Shown here piece after piece: positions 49,920-57,229 of a DNA stretch of 64,000 bases. A program made the position numbers and the translations under genes. Source of the DNA: SIG459 sp045631645 (GTDB taxonomy: Bacteria > Bacillota > Clostridia > Oscillospirales > Oscillospiraceae). Numbering within the stretch: position 1 is the first letter of the stretch; each line of letters starts with the position of its first letter. The notes beneath the pieces were generated by a model. The model worked only from the letters and a program-made list of their open reading frames with translations. It was not told the DNA's origin and searched no databases. Location: contig JAZQVC010000024.1 of the NCBI GenBank assembly GCA_045631645.1, forward strand, positions 1-64,000. The letters run 5' to 3'.

Positions 49920-50909
49920 ATGAAAATATCTCTTATAACTTCCCAGAAACGCTTTGAGAGCTATTCCGACCCTGCAATGAAACCCGCCGATGCGGAGCTT
50001 TTCTTTATGCCTTTGGAGTATACCGAAGAAGAAGCCGCTGAAAAGCTTGCAGACACCGAGGTATTGCTTGTTGACTCCGTCCTTCCCGTCACCGAGAAAA
50101 TGATTAAGGCTATGCCCAAGCTGAAGCTTATTCAGGCTGAAGGTGTCGCTTACAACAAAATCGACATTGAAGCTGCTAAAGCCGCCGGTGTTTTCGTCTG
50201 CAACAACAAAGCCGTCAATGCCGCTCAGGTTGCCGAACACAGCGTTATGCTCATTCTCGCTGTACTCCACAGACTCATCGAAGGCGATGCAGAGGTTCGC
50301 GCAGGCCGCCAGAACGATGCCAAGCTCCGCTTTATAAACAACGGTCTTGAAGACATCATCGGCAAGAAGGTTGGTCTTGTGGGCTTCGGAGCAATCGGCA
50401 AGGAACTTGCAAAGCGTCTTCTCCCCTTCGGCTGCCAGCTTTTCTACTATGACCCCTTCCGCGCCTCCGCTGAGACTGAGCAGGAATATTCCATCACTTA
50501 TCTGGAAAAGGAAGAGCTTCTCTCCTCCTGCGATATAATCACCCTCCATGTGCCTGTAACGCCCTCCACCACCAACTTCATAAACAAGGACACCCTTGCT
50601 CTTATGAAGCCCAATGCCATCATCATCAACGCCGCCCGCGGCCTTGTTGTTGACACTCAGGCTCTTGCCGATGCAATTATGGCCGAGCAGATTTACGGCG
50701 CAGGTCTTGACACCATCGAGCCCGAACCCGTTCCCGTGGACTCACCCGTTCTCCTCATGCCCGAGCCCTACTCCAACAGAATTGTCCTCTCCCCCCATGT
50801 TGCCGGCACCACCAAGTCCGTTTTCTTCGCCGCATACCGCAATTTCTGGAACAATGTAAAGGCTGTTTCCAATGGCGAGCGTCCCATGAACATCGTAAAC
50901 GAGCTTTAA
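49920..50909 (+). CDS. D-2-hydroxyacid dehydrogenase (NAD-dependent)
   Basis: 329 residues from the ATG at 49920, which follows AAGGAGG. The NAD-binding domain has KKVGLVGFGAIGKELAKRL, and the catalytic set is visible: Arg in INAARGLVVDTQ, Glu in LDTIEPEPVP and His in LSPHVAGTTKS. The family interconverts 2-keto and D-2-hydroxy acids such as phenylpyruvate/phenyllactate or glyoxylate/glycolate. It is divergent from the LysR regulator and the only plus-strand gene of the island. A link to aromatic side-chain metabolism is inference. Confidence 0.92.
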   Translation: MKISLITSQKRFESYSDPAMKPADAELFFMPLEYTEEEAAEKLADTEVLLVDSVLPVTEKMIKAMPKLKLIQAEGVAYNKIDIEAAKAAGVFVCNNKAVNAAQVAEHSVMLILAVLHRLIEGDAEVRAGRQNDAKLRFINNGLEDIIGKKVGLVGFGAIGKELAKRLLPFGCQLFYYDPFRASAETEQEYSITYLEKEELLSSCDIITLHVPVTPSTTNFINKDTLALMKPNAIIINAARGLVVDTQALADAIMAEQIYGAGLDTIEPEPVPVDSPVLLMPEPYSNRIVLSPHVAGTTKSVFFAAYRNFWNNVKAVSNGERPMNIVNEL

Positions 50910-50924
50910 TTTTATAAACTATAT

Positions 50925-51110
50925 TAAAAAAAGGAAGTCCCGAAGGACTTCCTTTTTCTTTTCCCCTTCGGGAAAAAGATATTATAAAACGTGCAGGGGG
51001 TCTTCCCCCCTGCACACGCCCCCGCGGCTCAATAATTTATGGATGAGAACCATTTATACGTAAGTCTCCGTAAACTAAAAAAAGGAAGTCCCGAAGGACT
51101 TCCTTTTTTT
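50925..51110. terminator. Duplicated terminators and two extra hairpins between converging genes
   Basis: A 33-base segment with the hairpin GGAAGTCC-CGAA-GGACTTCC occurs identically at 50925-50957 and 51076-51108. Between the copies lie CTTTTCCC/GGGAAAAAG (50958-50978) and GTGCAGGGGG/CCCCCTGCAC (50991-51015). The first copy ends the dehydrogenase transcript and the second ends the minus-strand TRAP operon. No gene is seen in this stretch. Confidence 0.85.
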
Positions 51111-51129
51111 ATGTTTAATTCAGATTGGA

Positions 51130-52281
51130 TTAATACTTGCCGTCGTAGTTGGCAATAGCATCCTGCCAAATCTGGAGGATATCGAAGACCTCGGTGTAAC
51201 CCTTGTCATAGAGATCCTGGAGCATTGCATCGCCGAAGGGCTTAACGCCATCGCGCCATGCCTGCATTGCTTCGCCTTCGATGTAGCGGATTGGATTGCC
51301 GCTTGCAGCGACCATGTCGATCCAGCTCTGGTCAGAGGTGGTCCACCACTCGTAGCTCATCTCCCAGTACTCTTCGCTGTAGTTGAGCTCTTCCATGATG
51401 ATGTTCTGGAGAGTGGGATCGAGGGACTGCCAAGTGTCATAGTTGATGCAGATAGCCTTAACACCGGTGGAAGCGCCGTTTTCGAACATGTAAACGCTCT
51501 TAGCGGGCTGCAGTGCGCCGAAGATACCGATAACGTTCAGACCGTTGATCAGACCGTCAACAACACCGTTGGTGATGCAGGAATAATAATCGGGGGGAAT
51601 CTGGAATACGGGAGTTGCGCCAACGCTGCCCAGGAACTGCATGAGCTGGGGATTGTCGCAAGCCAGCTTCATACCAGCAACGGTATCGGGGGTGGAGATC
51701 TGTACATCATCAGCAAAGGCCATAGCAGTGCCCCAAACGCCAACGATGAAGATGGGGTGGATGTTAACAGCGTGGAACTCAGCGAGCATGGTCTCGTTGT
51801 TGAGGATGACATCGTTCATAACGTCAGATGCCATGGGGAGGCTGGTGAAGCCAAGGAAGGGGTAAGAAACGACCTGCTGGGTGTAGGGGAATGCATCCTT
51901 GAAGTTGGAGAGGGTGACGTCAGAGAAGTCAGCCAGGCCAGCGCCAAGGCCATCCATAGAGTCGTTAGCGCTCATCAGGGAGCTGGAGAAGTAGTTGACG
52001 AAAGTGACCTTGCCGTCAGTACGCTCGGTGATGCGCTCCAGAGCTGCCAGATACTGGGGGCTCTGCTCTTCGGATGCGTTGAAGTTGAATACCAGCTCTA
52101 CTTCGGGACCGGTGTACTCGGGAGTATCAGCGGGCTCAGCGGGAGCTGCGGGATCTGCGGGAGCAGCGGGCTCAGCGGGGGCAGCGGGCTCAGCAGGAGC
52201 TGCAGGAGCCTGGTTGCCGCAGCCAGCGAACATGCTAACTACAAGCAGAACTGCAAGAAGTGCGCACAGGAACTTTTTCAT
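51130..52281 (-). CDS. TRAP transporter substrate-binding lipoprotein (DctP family)
   Basis: 383 residues. The signal sequence MKKFLCALLAVLLVVSMFAG ends at a lipobox Cys, so it is membrane-anchored outside the cell. It is followed by a low-complexity linker of repeated Ala-Pro-Glu units (about residues 25-55) and then the DctP fold, with VELVFNFNASEEQSP and PDTVAGMKLACDNPQLM. It binds an organic acid and delivers it to the DctQM permease. The DctM gene is 44 bases upstream. The natural ligand may be an aromatic acid, since the neighbours are flavoproteins, but this is inferred. Confidence 0.93.
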   Translation of the reverse strand: MKKFLCALLAVLLVVSMFAGCGNQAPAAPAEPAAPAEPAAPADPAAPAEPADTPEYTGPEVELVFNFNASEEQSPQYLAALERITERTDGKVTFVNYFSSSLMSANDSMDGLGAGLADFSDVTLSNFKDAFPYTQQVVSYPFLGFTSLPMASDVMNDVILNNETMLAEFHAVNIHPIFIVGVWGTAMAFADDVQISTPDTVAGMKLACDNPQLMQFLGSVGATPVFQIPPDYYSCITNGVVDGLINGLNVIGIFGALQPAKSVYMFENGASTGVKAICINYDTWQSLDPTLQNIIMEELNYSEEYWEMSYEWWTTSDQSWIDMVAASGNPIRYIEGEAMQAWRDGVKPFGDAMLQDLYDKGYTEVFDILQIWQDAIANYDGKY

Positions 52282-52325
52282 GTTTAGTTTCCTCCTTTTT
52301 ATTTTGTATGCACTTGCTAATTTAT

Positions 52326-53627
52326 TTATGCTGCCATCATACTGGGTATGAAGGTTGCAATACCGGGGAAGATGATCATCAACACAAGGATGAGGATGTC
52401 AACAGCGAGATAAGGAACAACGCCCTTGAATATCTTGTCTACCGGCTCTCCTGTAACGGCCGCCATTGTGAAGCATGTCATGCCGACAGGGGGAGAGATG
52501 GAGCCAATGGCCATGAGCTTTACAACGAAAGCGCCCAGCCAAATGGGGTCGAAGCCTACTCGCATAAGAGCGGAGTAGAGAACGGGGATGGTGAGAAGCA
52601 CCATGGGGGTCTCGGGCAGGAACATGCCGAGGATGAAATAGAGAACGATCAGAGCAACTGCGATAACCCACTTGGGAACTTCAAGGGAAACGATGAGGTT
52701 TGCCAGAAGCATGGGCAGGCGGCTCAGGCTCATGAAGGTAACGAAAAGATAGGTGGATGCGATAAGGAAGAAGATCATACCGCAGAGGGTTGCGGTCTCT
52801 TTGAGAGCTTTCTTGAACTTCTTAACGGTGATCTGGCGGAAAATGAATGCGATAACGATGGATCCGAATGCACCGATAGCGCCTGCTTCAGTGGTGGTGA
52901 AGAATCCGGCATAAACGCCACCCATAACCAGAACAACAAGAAGCATGATGGGAACAATCTTCAGAAGGCTCTTCATCATCTGCTTGAAAGGCACCTTGGG
53001 GCCGCGGGGTCCCAGCTTGGGATTAATGGTGCACATAATATAAACAACGACGATATAGAGAATCATCTGGACAACACCGACACCGACACCACTCATAAAG
53101 AGCTGACCGATGGAGTTTTCGGTGATGATACCATAGGTGATAAATGCCATGCTGGGAGGAATGAGGATACTGAGGGGTGCGCCGGCAGCAACAGCGCCGC
53201 AGGCAAAGGCATCATCATAGTCGTTCTTCTTCATTTCGGGAAGAGCAACGCGTCCCATAATAACAACGCCAACGTTGGAAGAACCGGAGATAGCGCCGAG
53301 AACACCGCAGGCAACAACGGTTGCGGAAGCGAGACCGCCCTTGAAGCGGCCAACCCATGCATAGGCAGCGGCATAAAGGTCAGTACCCATAGTGGACTCG
53401 GATATTATCATACCCATCAATGTAAACATGGGGATAACGGTGAATGCGTATGTATTCAGGTTTTTGAATGCGGAGGTACCTGCAGCGGTCCATGCAACAC
53501 CGGTATTCTTAAGAATGATGATACCAACAATGCTGACGAGAGCCATAGCTGCGCCAACCCACATTTTGAGAGCAATCAGAACAAGAAGTACGATTATACC
53601 AATAAGGCCTATCATTTCAGGGGACAT
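52326..53627 (-). CDS. TRAP transporter large permease (DctM)
   Basis: 433 residues with about 12 membrane segments, the normal size of a DctM subunit, which carries the sodium-coupled transport path. Recognisable segments: VIPMFTLMGMIISESTMG, AISGSSNVGVVIMGRVALPE, LSILIPPSMAFITYGI and the C-terminal IGSISPPVGMTCFTMAAVTG. It overlaps the small permease gene by one base and precedes the binding-protein gene. Transport partner of 51130-52281 and 53627-54226. Confidence 0.95.
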   Translation of the reverse strand: MSPEMIGLIGIIVLLVLIALKMWVGAAMALVSIVGIIILKNTGVAWTAAGTSAFKNLNTYAFTVIPMFTLMGMIISESTMGTDLYAAAYAWVGRFKGGLASATVVACGVLGAISGSSNVGVVIMGRVALPEMKKNDYDDAFACGAVAAGAPLSILIPPSMAFITYGIITENSIGQLFMSGVGVGVVQMILYIVVVYIMCTINPKLGPRGPKVPFKQMMKSLLKIVPIMLLVVLVMGGVYAGFFTTTEAGAIGAFGSIVIAFIFRQITVKKFKKALKETATLCGMIFFLIASTYLFVTFMSLSRLPMLLANLIVSLEVPKWVIAVALIVLYFILGMFLPETPMVLLTIPVLYSALMRVGFDPIWLGAFVVKLMAIGSISPPVGMTCFTMAAVTGEPVDKIFKGVVPYLAVDILILVLMIIFPGIATFIPSMMAA

Positions 53628-54226
53628 TAGCTCTCACCTCCTGCTTTAGCTGCAGCAGCAGCCTTTTTCTTTTCGAGACGGGCAGCAATAATGCCGGTCT
53701 GACCGAAAGCAAACAGCTCATCGGTGTCTTCAAGTGCGGCTTCAAGCTCCCACTCACCCTTGACAGCAGCAACAATCTTGCGGACAACCAGAAGTATACC
53801 GGTGATGGCTGCAACGCCGTAGCTCATTGCGAAAACAGCAACGAAGGGCCACTGGGGTACGGGAATATTAACATAGGAAACATGCTGCTTGAAGCTGGTC
53901 ATGGTATAGCCGAACTGAGCAGCGGACAGAGCACCGATAGCAAGAGCAGCAAGGAAAACGATAACTATATCAAGGATAACCTGAGCCTTGGGACTAAGCT
54001 TTTCGGTAAGGATATTAACCTTAACCTGTCTATTTGCGAGAACAGATGCGCCAAAGGAACTCATATTAAGCAGAAGCAGAATCTGAGCCCATTCGGTTCC
54101 GCCGATGATGGAACGGTTGAAGAAGGTGCGGTAGCAAACCTCGGCAACCATGAGCAGCATCATTGCGGAGACGAAAATCATACACAGCACCGTGAAAACA
54201 CGGCACAGTCCACGAATAACTTTCAT
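53627..54226 (-). CDS. TRAP transporter small permease (DctQ)
   Basis: 199 residues with four membrane segments. Family stretches: VAEVCYRTFFNRSIIGGTEW and LLLNMSSFGASVLANRQVKV, the latter with the conserved ... G-A ... R-x-V pattern of DctQ. The C-terminal 60 residues are an extra Ala/Lys/Glu-rich tail (KKKAAAAAKAGGES). It is 32 bases after the flavoprotein gene, showing that transport and flavoprotein genes are one transcript. Confidence 0.9.
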   Translation of the reverse strand: MKVIRGLCRVFTVLCMIFVSAMMLLMVAEVCYRTFFNRSIIGGTEWAQILLLLNMSSFGASVLANRQVKVNILTEKLSPKAQVILDIVIVFLAALAIGALSAAQFGYTMTSFKQHVSYVNIPVPQWPFVAVFAMSYGVAAITGILLVVRKIVAAVKGEWELEAALEDTDELFAFGQTGIIAARLEKKKAAAAAKAGGES

Positions 54227-54258
54227 GGAATTCTCCTTTCTAATCTTTCTTTGCCTGA

Positions 54259-56709
54259 TTATTCTTCAAACTCAGCGTGGAATTCCTCATACAGCTTGGG
54301 CAGTATTGCTGCCAGATGGGTGAATTCCTTTATGTTATGAGTAAGGAGAGCCTTAACAGGTGCCAGAGGAAGTTTGATTCCATCAGGCAGGGTCTTGACG
54401 GGCTTGCCGTCAATTGCGCTGTAGCCTATCCAGAAGCGGCTTCTAAGCTCGCAGCCGCCTTCAACGGGACGGATGAAGTGAACCATGATGGTGGGGCTCT
54501 TTTCATTGCCTGCGCAAACGATTGTGCCCTTGAAGTCCTTCAGCTTTTCGGGGTCGAAGCCTACATCAACAGGATTGCGGAAGTTGATGAGAACAGGCTG
54601 GGGACCATTGCCGACATCTTCAAAAACATCGTGAACGGTATCCCAATAGCGCTCCTTCATGCTCAGAGACTTATCCAGCGCCTTGTCCAGATTGCGGGTC
54701 TGGCAGGAATAATGCTGCTGAGGATTCCAGATTTTATAACGCATGGGGGCTACACCGTGCCATGCAAACCACCAGTCGAACATTTCGGGGGTTACGCCGG
54801 GCATCTGGGTGATGTTGGCAAGAACACCGGTGCCGTCGGGCAGGTTGCAGTAGCCAAGTTCCATATCCAGATAGCCTTCATCAAAGAGCTTATTCATATC
54901 CTGAATGGCGTGTGCCTTGCTCTGGTCAAAGGGCATCTGAACGGCCGCATACTTTGCGGGGTCAGCCTCCACCATGGGAAGCTCATAATATTTATAGAGA
55001 GGAGAAGCCTTTTCCTCATCGGTGAGAGGAACTCTCTTCAAAACAGTGTCTTTGGGCTTGATGGGCCAACGTTCAACGGGAACATCCTCAGTAGTGAAGC
55101 TCATCTCACCTTCAACATTCTGGGCAATTATCCACTTGAGCCAGTTATTGTTATCCTGCTCGGGGTAATCTTCACGGTAGAACCAGCCTCTGGACTCCTT
55201 GCGGAGGAGAGAAGCTCTGTAGTGGAGCTCAGCGGAGAGAACCATTGCCTCAGCCTCGTGGCAGCTGAGAAGCTCATGGAAATCTTCAGCCTTGAGGCTC
55301 TTGCTCAGCTGCTTTGCCTTTTCAACGATGGCGAGAGCTTCGTTGATGCGCTCTTCGTTCATAACAACAGAAAGCTCAACGGGGCCCATAGCATCCTGAA
55401 TAAGATCAATAACATCTTCGGGGGCGCATCCTTCAGCGCGATTGAGAGGTGCATAAATACGCTCGATGCACTGGGCAATCTGCTCTTCGGAGGGAGGAGG
55501 TGCGGGGCGCTTGGGAGCAGCTGCAACTGCCTCTGCGCAAACAACTGCAGCGAAAACGGCATTGAGAATGCCGGAGCCGCGGTTTCTTCCGGGAGGTGCG
55601 GGAACTGCGCCTGCAATGCCGGAGCCGGAATAGCTGATATCACCGATTGCATAAAGTCCGTTAATGGAGGTGCGCATATCGGGATCAACATAAACGGGAG
55701 ACTGCTCGCCTATAAACAGGGGGCAAACCTCGAGATCTTTGTCAACCGCATTGGCATTCTCGTCGTTGAGAATGTGGAACTTGCGTCCATAGGGGCGACC
55801 CCACATACGATCCTGAGTGCGGTTTCTGGCTCTGTCTTCGCCGAAGTCAAGGTGAACGGGGCCGTTACCCTCATTCATCTGCTTTATCCACTCTGCAATG
55901 GCGTTACTATTTATGTCGCTTTCGCGGTGATCGCGGAAGTTGCGGGTGATGAACTCTCCCTTTGCATTATACATAAAGTTTTCGCCAAATACAATCTCAT
56001 TATGGCTATTAACCTTAACAAGCTGTGCAAAATTTCCGAATTCAACGTTTCTCAGCTTGGCACCTGCACGATAAGCAGCTGCAATACCATCGCCTCTGCC
56101 GTTGCTCCACATGGAAGCAAGACGGTAGTTCTGGCTGCCGGTTGCAAGGATAACGCTGTTTGCGGAAATGACATAGCAAGTTCCGTCAAGGATGCTGTAA
56201 GCAACAGCGCCAGTAACTCTTCCCTCAGTGACAAGAATATCGGACATGGTGGTTTTGTCCATGAAGCGAACGCCCATCTTTTCGGCGGTACGTCTTATTC
56301 TGAGAGTAATGTCAAGGTCAACGCAAATCATTGCGGTCATGGGACCGGTGGGAATGATGCGGGGTTCGCCGTTTTCCTCTCTGGGAATGACAGTTCCCCA
56401 CTCCATCAGCTTTTCCAGAAGATGGGGGTTCATCTGGACATACTTCATCATAAGATCCTGATGGCCGAGGAAGCATCCAACTTCATTTACATGGAAAGCA
56501 AGGAAATCTTCGCTCTTGACCTTTGCGGGGTCAAAATACTGAAGAACGCCGCCGCCCTTGTTGGCTTTTCCGCCATAGCCTGCGGTCTGCTTTTCAATTA
56601 CCAGAACATCGGCCTCGGGCCACTTCTCCTTAATGGAAACAGCATTGGCAAGACCGCCTATGCCGCCGCCAACTACGAGAACATCACATTTAATATCGGT
56701 ACGATTCAT
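54259..56709 (-). CDS. Fusion flavoprotein: AprA/FrdA-like FAD domain plus PhlG/phloretin-hydrolase-like C-C hydrolase domain (copy 1)
   Basis: 816 residues. Residues 1 to about 540 are an AprA/fumarate-reductase-like flavoprotein: VLVVGGGIGGLANAVSI, GGKANKGGGVLQYFD, ILATGSQNYR, SMWSNGRGDG, PAPPGRNRGSGILNAVFA and SRGWFYREDYPEQDNNNW (from 506). Residues about 555-816 match the zinc-dependent C-C hydrolases PhlG and phloretin hydrolase: TQMPGVTPEMFDWWFAWHG with His651, KERYWDTVH with Glu686, and HNIKEF with His791 and Glu795. The spacing agrees with the PhlG zinc ligands (His129, Glu160, His270, Glu274, as I recall them). A two-cluster ferredoxin gene lies directly upstream and the TRAP genes follow. 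Likely a reductase-hydrolase on an acyl-phenol substrate; APS reductase is excluded by the extra domain and context. Confidence 0.85.
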   Translation of the reverse strand: MNRTDIKCDVLVVGGGIGGLANAVSIKEKWPEADVLVIEKQTAGYGGKANKGGGVLQYFDPAKVKSEDFLAFHVNEVGCFLGHQDLMMKYVQMNPHLLEKLMEWGTVIPREENGEPRIIPTGPMTAMICVDLDITLRIRRTAEKMGVRFMDKTTMSDILVTEGRVTGAVAYSILDGTCYVISANSVILATGSQNYRLASMWSNGRGDGIAAAYRAGAKLRNVEFGNFAQLVKVNSHNEIVFGENFMYNAKGEFITRNFRDHRESDINSNAIAEWIKQMNEGNGPVHLDFGEDRARNRTQDRMWGRPYGRKFHILNDENANAVDKDLEVCPLFIGEQSPVYVDPDMRTSINGLYAIGDISYSGSGIAGAVPAPPGRNRGSGILNAVFAAVVCAEAVAAAPKRPAPPPSEEQIAQCIERIYAPLNRAEGCAPEDVIDLIQDAMGPVELSVVMNEERINEALAIVEKAKQLSKSLKAEDFHELLSCHEAEAMVLSAELHYRASLLRKESRGWFYREDYPEQDNNNWLKWIIAQNVEGEMSFTTEDVPVERWPIKPKDTVLKRVPLTDEEKASPLYKYYELPMVEADPAKYAAVQMPFDQSKAHAIQDMNKLFDEGYLDMELGYCNLPDGTGVLANITQMPGVTPEMFDWWFAWHGVAPMRYKIWNPQQHYSCQTRNLDKALDKSLSMKERYWDTVHDVFEDVGNGPQPVLINFRNPVDVGFDPEKLKDFKGTIVCAGNEKSPTIMVHFIRPVEGGCELRSRFWIGYSAIDGKPVKTLPDGIKLPLAPVKALLTHNIKEFTHLAAILPKLYEEFHAEFEE

Positions 56710-56724
56710 TTAGCTGCCCTCCCC

Positions 56725-56970
56725 TTATCTGTACTGCTCATAGGACTGACGCAAACGCTCGCTCTTATAATCTGGAATAACCTTGATGGCATCCTTTGCG
56801 CAAACGCTCTGGCAATAGAAGCAGTGCTCGCAGTCCTTAACGTATTTGAAAAGAGGTCTTCTTGCTTCGGCATCCCAACGGATGACATCAACGAAACATG
56901 CCTTATAGCACAGGCCGCAGCCTACGCACTTTTCAGGGGAAAACTCAATGACATGATTGGTTCTGATCAT
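56725..56970 (-). CDS. Ferredoxin partner of flavoprotein copy 1
   Basis: 81 residues from the ATG at 56970, with GGAGG upstream. Two full [4Fe-4S] motifs: CVGCGLCYKACFVDVIRW (Cys15, 18, 21, 25) and CEHCFYCQSVCAKDAI, separated by a basic stretch. The layout recalls the AprB/electron-transfer subunits that dock on AprA-type flavoproteins. It lies 15 bases before its flavoprotein and is strongly similar to the ferredoxin at 59691-59936. It should pass electrons to the FAD. Confidence 0.92.
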   Translation of the reverse strand: MIRTNHVIEFSPEKCVGCGLCYKACFVDVIRWDAEARRPLFKYVKDCEHCFYCQSVCAKDAIKVIPDYKSERLRQSYEQYR

Positions 56971-57035
56971 TTTATCCTCCAAATAGTATATACATTATTC
57001 TTACATCCCCTTTAGAAGGAATGCATTAAGATACT

Positions 57036-57148
57036 ATTATATGTATACATTTTATGTGCAAAGGGCATATATTTGTAGGTCTCAAATGCTTTCATCAATG
57101 TAAAAAAACCTACACACCCTCTCCACACTATCACATTTTTGTTACACC
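57036..57148 (-). promoter_or_regulatory. Control region of the ferredoxin/flavoprotein/TRAP operon
   Basis: A -10 TATAAT (57036-57041, minus strand) has a poor -35, so an activator is expected. The conserved motif (TTTGTAG, 5 bases, AAATGCTTTCAT, 2 bases, ATGTAAAAAA) at 57072-57107 lies 31 bp upstream of the -10, a normal activator position for LysR proteins. ACATTTTTGTTACACC at 57133-57148 is identical to the site at 49751-49766 near the LysR gene. Confidence 0.65.
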
Positions 57149-57174
57149 CCAAGTCTGTTATCTTTGGAAAAAAC

Positions 57175-57213
57175 AAAAAAACAGACTCCCAAATGGGAGT
57201 CTGTTTTTTGTTT
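57175..57213 (-). terminator. Terminator after flavoprotein copy 2
   Basis: Arms AAACAGACTCCCA and TGGGAGTCTGTTT with a short loop and A/T runs, 17 bases beyond the stop codon. It separates this operon from the control region at 57036-57148. Confidence 0.9.
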
Positions 57214-57229
57214 ATATTTTGCTTTCGGC

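Noticed and set aside
54259..56982. Dissimilatory adenylylsulfate reductase (AprAB)
   Set aside because: The FAD half and ferredoxin resemble AprAB, but the flavoprotein has about 260 extra C-terminal residues of another family and no sulfate-reduction genes (sat, dsr, qmo) are nearby.
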